Below are positions 62,168-64,000 of a stretch of DNA of 64,000 nucleotides, piece by piece. Where the stretch lies: NCBI RefSeq assembly GCF_019056395.1, contig NZ_CP077639.1, positions 2,110,001 to 2,174,000 of the forward strand, written 5' to 3'. The position numbers were made by a program, and so were the translations under genes. The stretch comes from Terribacillus sp. DMT04 (GTDB taxonomy: Bacteria > Bacillota > Bacilli > Bacillales > Amphibacillaceae). Each line of letters begins with the position of its first letter. Within the stretch, counting starts at the first letter, position 1. Below the pieces are notes generated by a model, which saw nothing but the letters and a program-made list of their open reading frames with translations, was not told the origin of the DNA and ran no database searches.

Positions 62168-62306
62168 TCTTCACTTTTTCATTTCGATTCCAATTTCCTA
62201 TACACGAGCTCCATTGGCCCCAACATACTTAAATCTGATTCAGAAATGAAAGTGAAGAAGCTCGGTTTTAAATTCGGATTCAAGATCCCAGAGGCTGATC
62301 GAGCTT
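62168..62306 (-). ncRNA. Candidate bridge RNA of the IS110 element
   Basis: The non-coding region upstream of the transposase can be folded by eye into two adjacent domains (RNA on the minus strand). Domain 1 (62306 to 62258): AAGCTCG pairs with CGAGCTT and an inner GGAT/ATCC hairpin caps it, leaving an internal loop with sides of ~11 and ~12 nt. Domain 2 (62258 to 62168): a 16-bp stem TCTTCACTTTCATTTC/GAAATGAAAAAGTGAAGA (2-nt bulge), capped by TTGG/CCAA, with sides of ~19 and ~28 nt. The longer side of domain 2 has GTATAGGAAAT, identical to 60856-60866 near the other end. This two-loop plan matches the target-binding and donor-binding loops of IS110 bridge RNAs. No expression evidence. Confidence 0.55.
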
Positions 62307-62342
62307 TCTTTCACCTCTCACTATACTCCTAAAAAGAAAAAT

Positions 62343-62378
62343 AGTGGGCAAAGTCATCCGTCGATGACCTTACCCACT
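62343..62378 (-). terminator. pheT terminator
   Basis: A 16-bp stem with two wobble pairs (AGTGGGCAAAGTCATC with GATGACCTTACCCACT, plus-strand reading) around a 4-nt loop, with two T-runs on the minus strand, 20 bp past the pheT stop. It isolates the IS110 element from pheT transcription. Confidence 0.92.
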
Positions 62379-62397
62379 AATCTTAGTATGTTTTATA

Positions 62398-64000
62398 TTA
62401 ACTTCTCAATTCCGCACCATGCGCTGCTTTCACAGCTTCCTTAATGCTGTTATAAGATGCTTCTACTTCTTCATCTGTTAGTGTGCGTGTTGGGTCTTGG
62501 TACAGCACAGTATAAGCAATGGACTTCTTGCCAGCTTCCATGTGCTCGCCTTGGTATACATCAAAGATTTGCACTTGCTGCACTAGCTCACCACCTGCTT
62601 CTTTGATCGTCCGCTGAATGTCGCCAGCATGTGCTGTTTCATCAACAACAAGCGCGATATCACGCGTGACAGACGGGTGACGCGGTACTGTGCGGAAGCT
62701 TGGTTCTTCTTTATACTGATCCATCAAATAAGCCACGTCTAAATCGAATACATATGTTTCTTTCAAATCGTACGCTTTTTGTACGGTTGGGTGCAATTGT
62801 CCTACCACACCAACTGTGCGGCCGTTATGGGAAACCGTTGCTGTACGTCCAGGATGATAGCCCTCTACTTGTGCCTGCTGGAAAACAGGTTCAAGGTCAA
62901 GCTGTGCGAAGATGCCTTCAACTATTCCTTTTACAACATAGAAATCAACTGGCTTCTTCTCTTGCTGCCATGGCTGCTCCATCCACGTACCAGTAATTGC
63001 ACCTGCAAGACGGGCCGTTTCTTTAGGCTGCTCTGTCGTTTGCTCTTCTTCTGAAAGGAAAACACGACCAAATTCAAAGTAGCCTAAGTTATCTTGTTTA
63101 CGTGCCACATTATAAGACAGTGTGTCAACAAGTTCTGGAAGCAAGCTAATGCGCAGGTGACTGTGATCTTCACTCATCGGCATTTTTAATGCAACAGCGT
63201 GTACGCTTTTCTCTTTTACTTCTGGGCTGACAAGCATTTCTGTGCGTGCTTTGCTCGTTAGCGAGTAAGTGATTGTTTCCATCAAGCCAGCACCTTGCAA
63301 ATACTGTTTTAGCTGACGTTTTAAATATTGCTTTGTAGTCAGTTTACCAGCAAACGCTTCTCCTTCTGGCAGCGTGTAAGGAATATTATCATATCCGTAG
63401 ATACGAGCAATTTCCTCGAGCATGTCTTCAAACAAGCTGATGTCGCCGCGTCTTGTTGGGATAAAAACCGTGAATTGGCTCTTATCTTGTTCAAAACGGA
63501 ACTGCAATCTAGTCAAAATCGATGCGATTTCATCATCAGAGATTGTAGTACCTAAACGTGCGTTTACGCTTGTCGTATCTAGCTCGACTTTTTTCTCTTG
63601 GCGATCTAATTCGTCGAATTCAACAACACCTTCGGCAACCGTTCCGCCAGCGTATTCTGCTAGTAAGCGAGCAGCATAAGCGCCTGCTTTTTTGACACGA
63701 TTTGGATCAATGCCTTTTTCGTAGCGCGAGCTCGCTTCACTGCGTAAGTTATGATGCTTGCTGGAGCGGCGGATTGCACGGGAATCAAAGTAAGCTGCTT
63801 CCAGCAATACAGTTGTCGTTTGATTAGAAACTTCAGAGTTAGCGCCGCCCATCACACCTGCAAGCGCAATCGGCTCCTTGCCGTTTGTGATAACTAGCTC
63901 ATCACCTTTTAGTGTGCGTTTTTGATCATCCAGAGTTTGCATTGTTTCGCCTTCGTTCGCAGTTCGGACAACAATTTCTTTTGTTGCCACTTTGTCATAA
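62398..64000 (-). CDS. pheT: Phenylalanyl-tRNA synthetase beta subunit (N-terminal part outside window)
   Basis: About 534 C-terminal residues of a protein that is ~800 residues long in bacilli; the frame is open to the window edge, and an internal Met at 63990 is not the start. The visible part has the end of the B3/B4 domain (GDELVITNGKEPIALAGVMG), the B5 domain (about 63300-63700), the catalytic-like core-fold domain with YNVARKQDNLGYFEFGRVF, and a C-terminal anticodon-binding FDX-ACB domain (HPSVTRDIALVVDETAH; YQDPTRTLTDEEV). It charges tRNA-Phe as an alpha2-beta2 enzyme with PheS. Strong terminator downstream. Confidence 0.96.
   Translation of the reverse strand, partial: YDKVATKEIVVRTANEGETMQTLDDQKRTLKGDELVITNGKEPIALAGVMGGANSEVSNQTTTVLLEAAYFDSRAIRRSSKHHNLRSEASSRYEKGIDPNRVKKAGAYAARLLAEYAGGTVAEGVVEFDELDRQEKKVELDTTSVNARLGTTISDDEIASILTRLQFRFEQDKSQFTVFIPTRRGDISLFEDMLEEIARIYGYDNIPYTLPEGEAFAGKLTTKQYLKRQLKQYLQGAGLMETITYSLTSKARTEMLVSPEVKEKSVHAVALKMPMSEDHSHLRISLLPELVDTLSYNVARKQDNLGYFEFGRVFLSEEEQTTEQPKETARLAGAITGTWMEQPWQQEKKPVDFYVVKGIVEGIFAQLDLEPVFQQAQVEGYHPGRTATVSHNGRTVGVVGQLHPTVQKAYDLKETYVFDLDVAYLMDQYKEEPSFRTVPRHPSVTRDIALVVDETAHAGDIQRTIKEAGGELVQQVQIFDVYQGEHMEAGKKSIAYTVLYQDPTRTLTDEEVEASYNSIKEAVKAAHGAELRS

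Larger units (their letters stand above)
60851..62330 (-). mobile_element. IS110-family insertion sequence
   Basis: About 1.48 kb. It has one transposase gene, a short 3' flank with hairpin 60870-60897, and a ~190-bp non-coding upstream region. Limits are estimated: GTATAG occurs near both ends in inverted orientation (60856-60861 plus strand; 62321-62326 minus strand), between the repeat copy on one side and the pheT terminator on the other. IS110 elements lack long terminal repeats, so the exact ends need a comparison of copies. Confidence 0.75.

Noticed and set aside
62258-62306. Assignment of the integration target from the domain-1 loop of the candidate bridge RNA
   Set aside because: Neither loop side has a convincing match to the sequences beside the estimated element ends, and the ends themselves are uncertain.
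1-64000. CRISPR arrays and cas genes
   Set aside because: No regularly spaced direct repeats and no Cas-like proteins were found.
1-64000. T-box leaders and common metabolite riboswitches
   Set aside because: The T-box core was not seen before any gene here and no riboswitch consensus was recognised; the pheS leader lies outside the window.

Overview
The window looks like a chromosomal segment of a low-to-moderate GC, endospore-forming member of the Bacillaceae. The evidence is a backbone that follows the Bacillus subtilis order (engB, lonA, clpX, tig, ysoA; ysnB, rdgB, gerM, racE, a MarR gene, gerE; sdhBAC, yslB; uvrC, trxA, yshE, mutS2, polX, cvpA, zapA, rnhC; pheT), plus spore genes (cwlJ, gerM, gerE, ytaF). 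Terribacillus is my best guess at genus, from general resemblance only. Most backbone genes are on the minus strand.

Layout. 1-7.6 kb: end of a LiaF-like membrane gene, then engB-lonA, clpX, tig and a TPR gene. 7.7-13.5 kb: small genes, a beta-helix protein, cwlJ, a GDSL esterase and a YesM/YesN-type two-component system. 13.8-14.3 kb: first copy of a dispersed repeat. 14.3-20.1 kb: a sugar ABC transporter operon (binding protein, two permeases, YesL protein, Gfo/Idh oxidoreductase, SDR) behind a consensus cre site. 21.26-23.12 kb: an IS1182-type element next to tRNA-Arg and tRNA-Gly. 23.4-29.4 kb: yozB-like gene, ysnB, rdgB, gerM, racE, marR and a cation/proton antiporter. 29.5-34.6 kb: accessory interval of small and unknown genes ending in gerE. 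34.8-45.5 kb: accessory island with GntR-ABC transporter, RsbR-type protein, aldehyde dehydrogenase, nuclease lipoprotein, DinB, PspC, TetR-MBL pair and several decayed genes. 45.6-58.9 kb: succinate dehydrogenase, DNA repair and division backbone. 58.9-62.4 kb: small genes, second repeat copy and an IS110-family element. 62.4 kb to the end: pheT, cut by the window edge.

The most interesting points are (i) an upstream non-coding region of the IS110 element that folds on paper into two adjacent stem/internal-loop domains, one with an 11-nt match to the other end of the element, as expected of a bridge RNA; (ii) a ~400-bp structured repeat present twice, whose termini resemble those of the IS1182 element, suggesting a non-autonomous relative; (iii) good candidate operators (cre sites, paired TetR palindromes, a GntR promoter palindrome); (iv) a small gene whose only well-placed initiation codon is ATA; and (v) several gene remnants. 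Everything here is by-eye reading; no searches or folding programs were run, and gene-family calls rest on remembered motifs.
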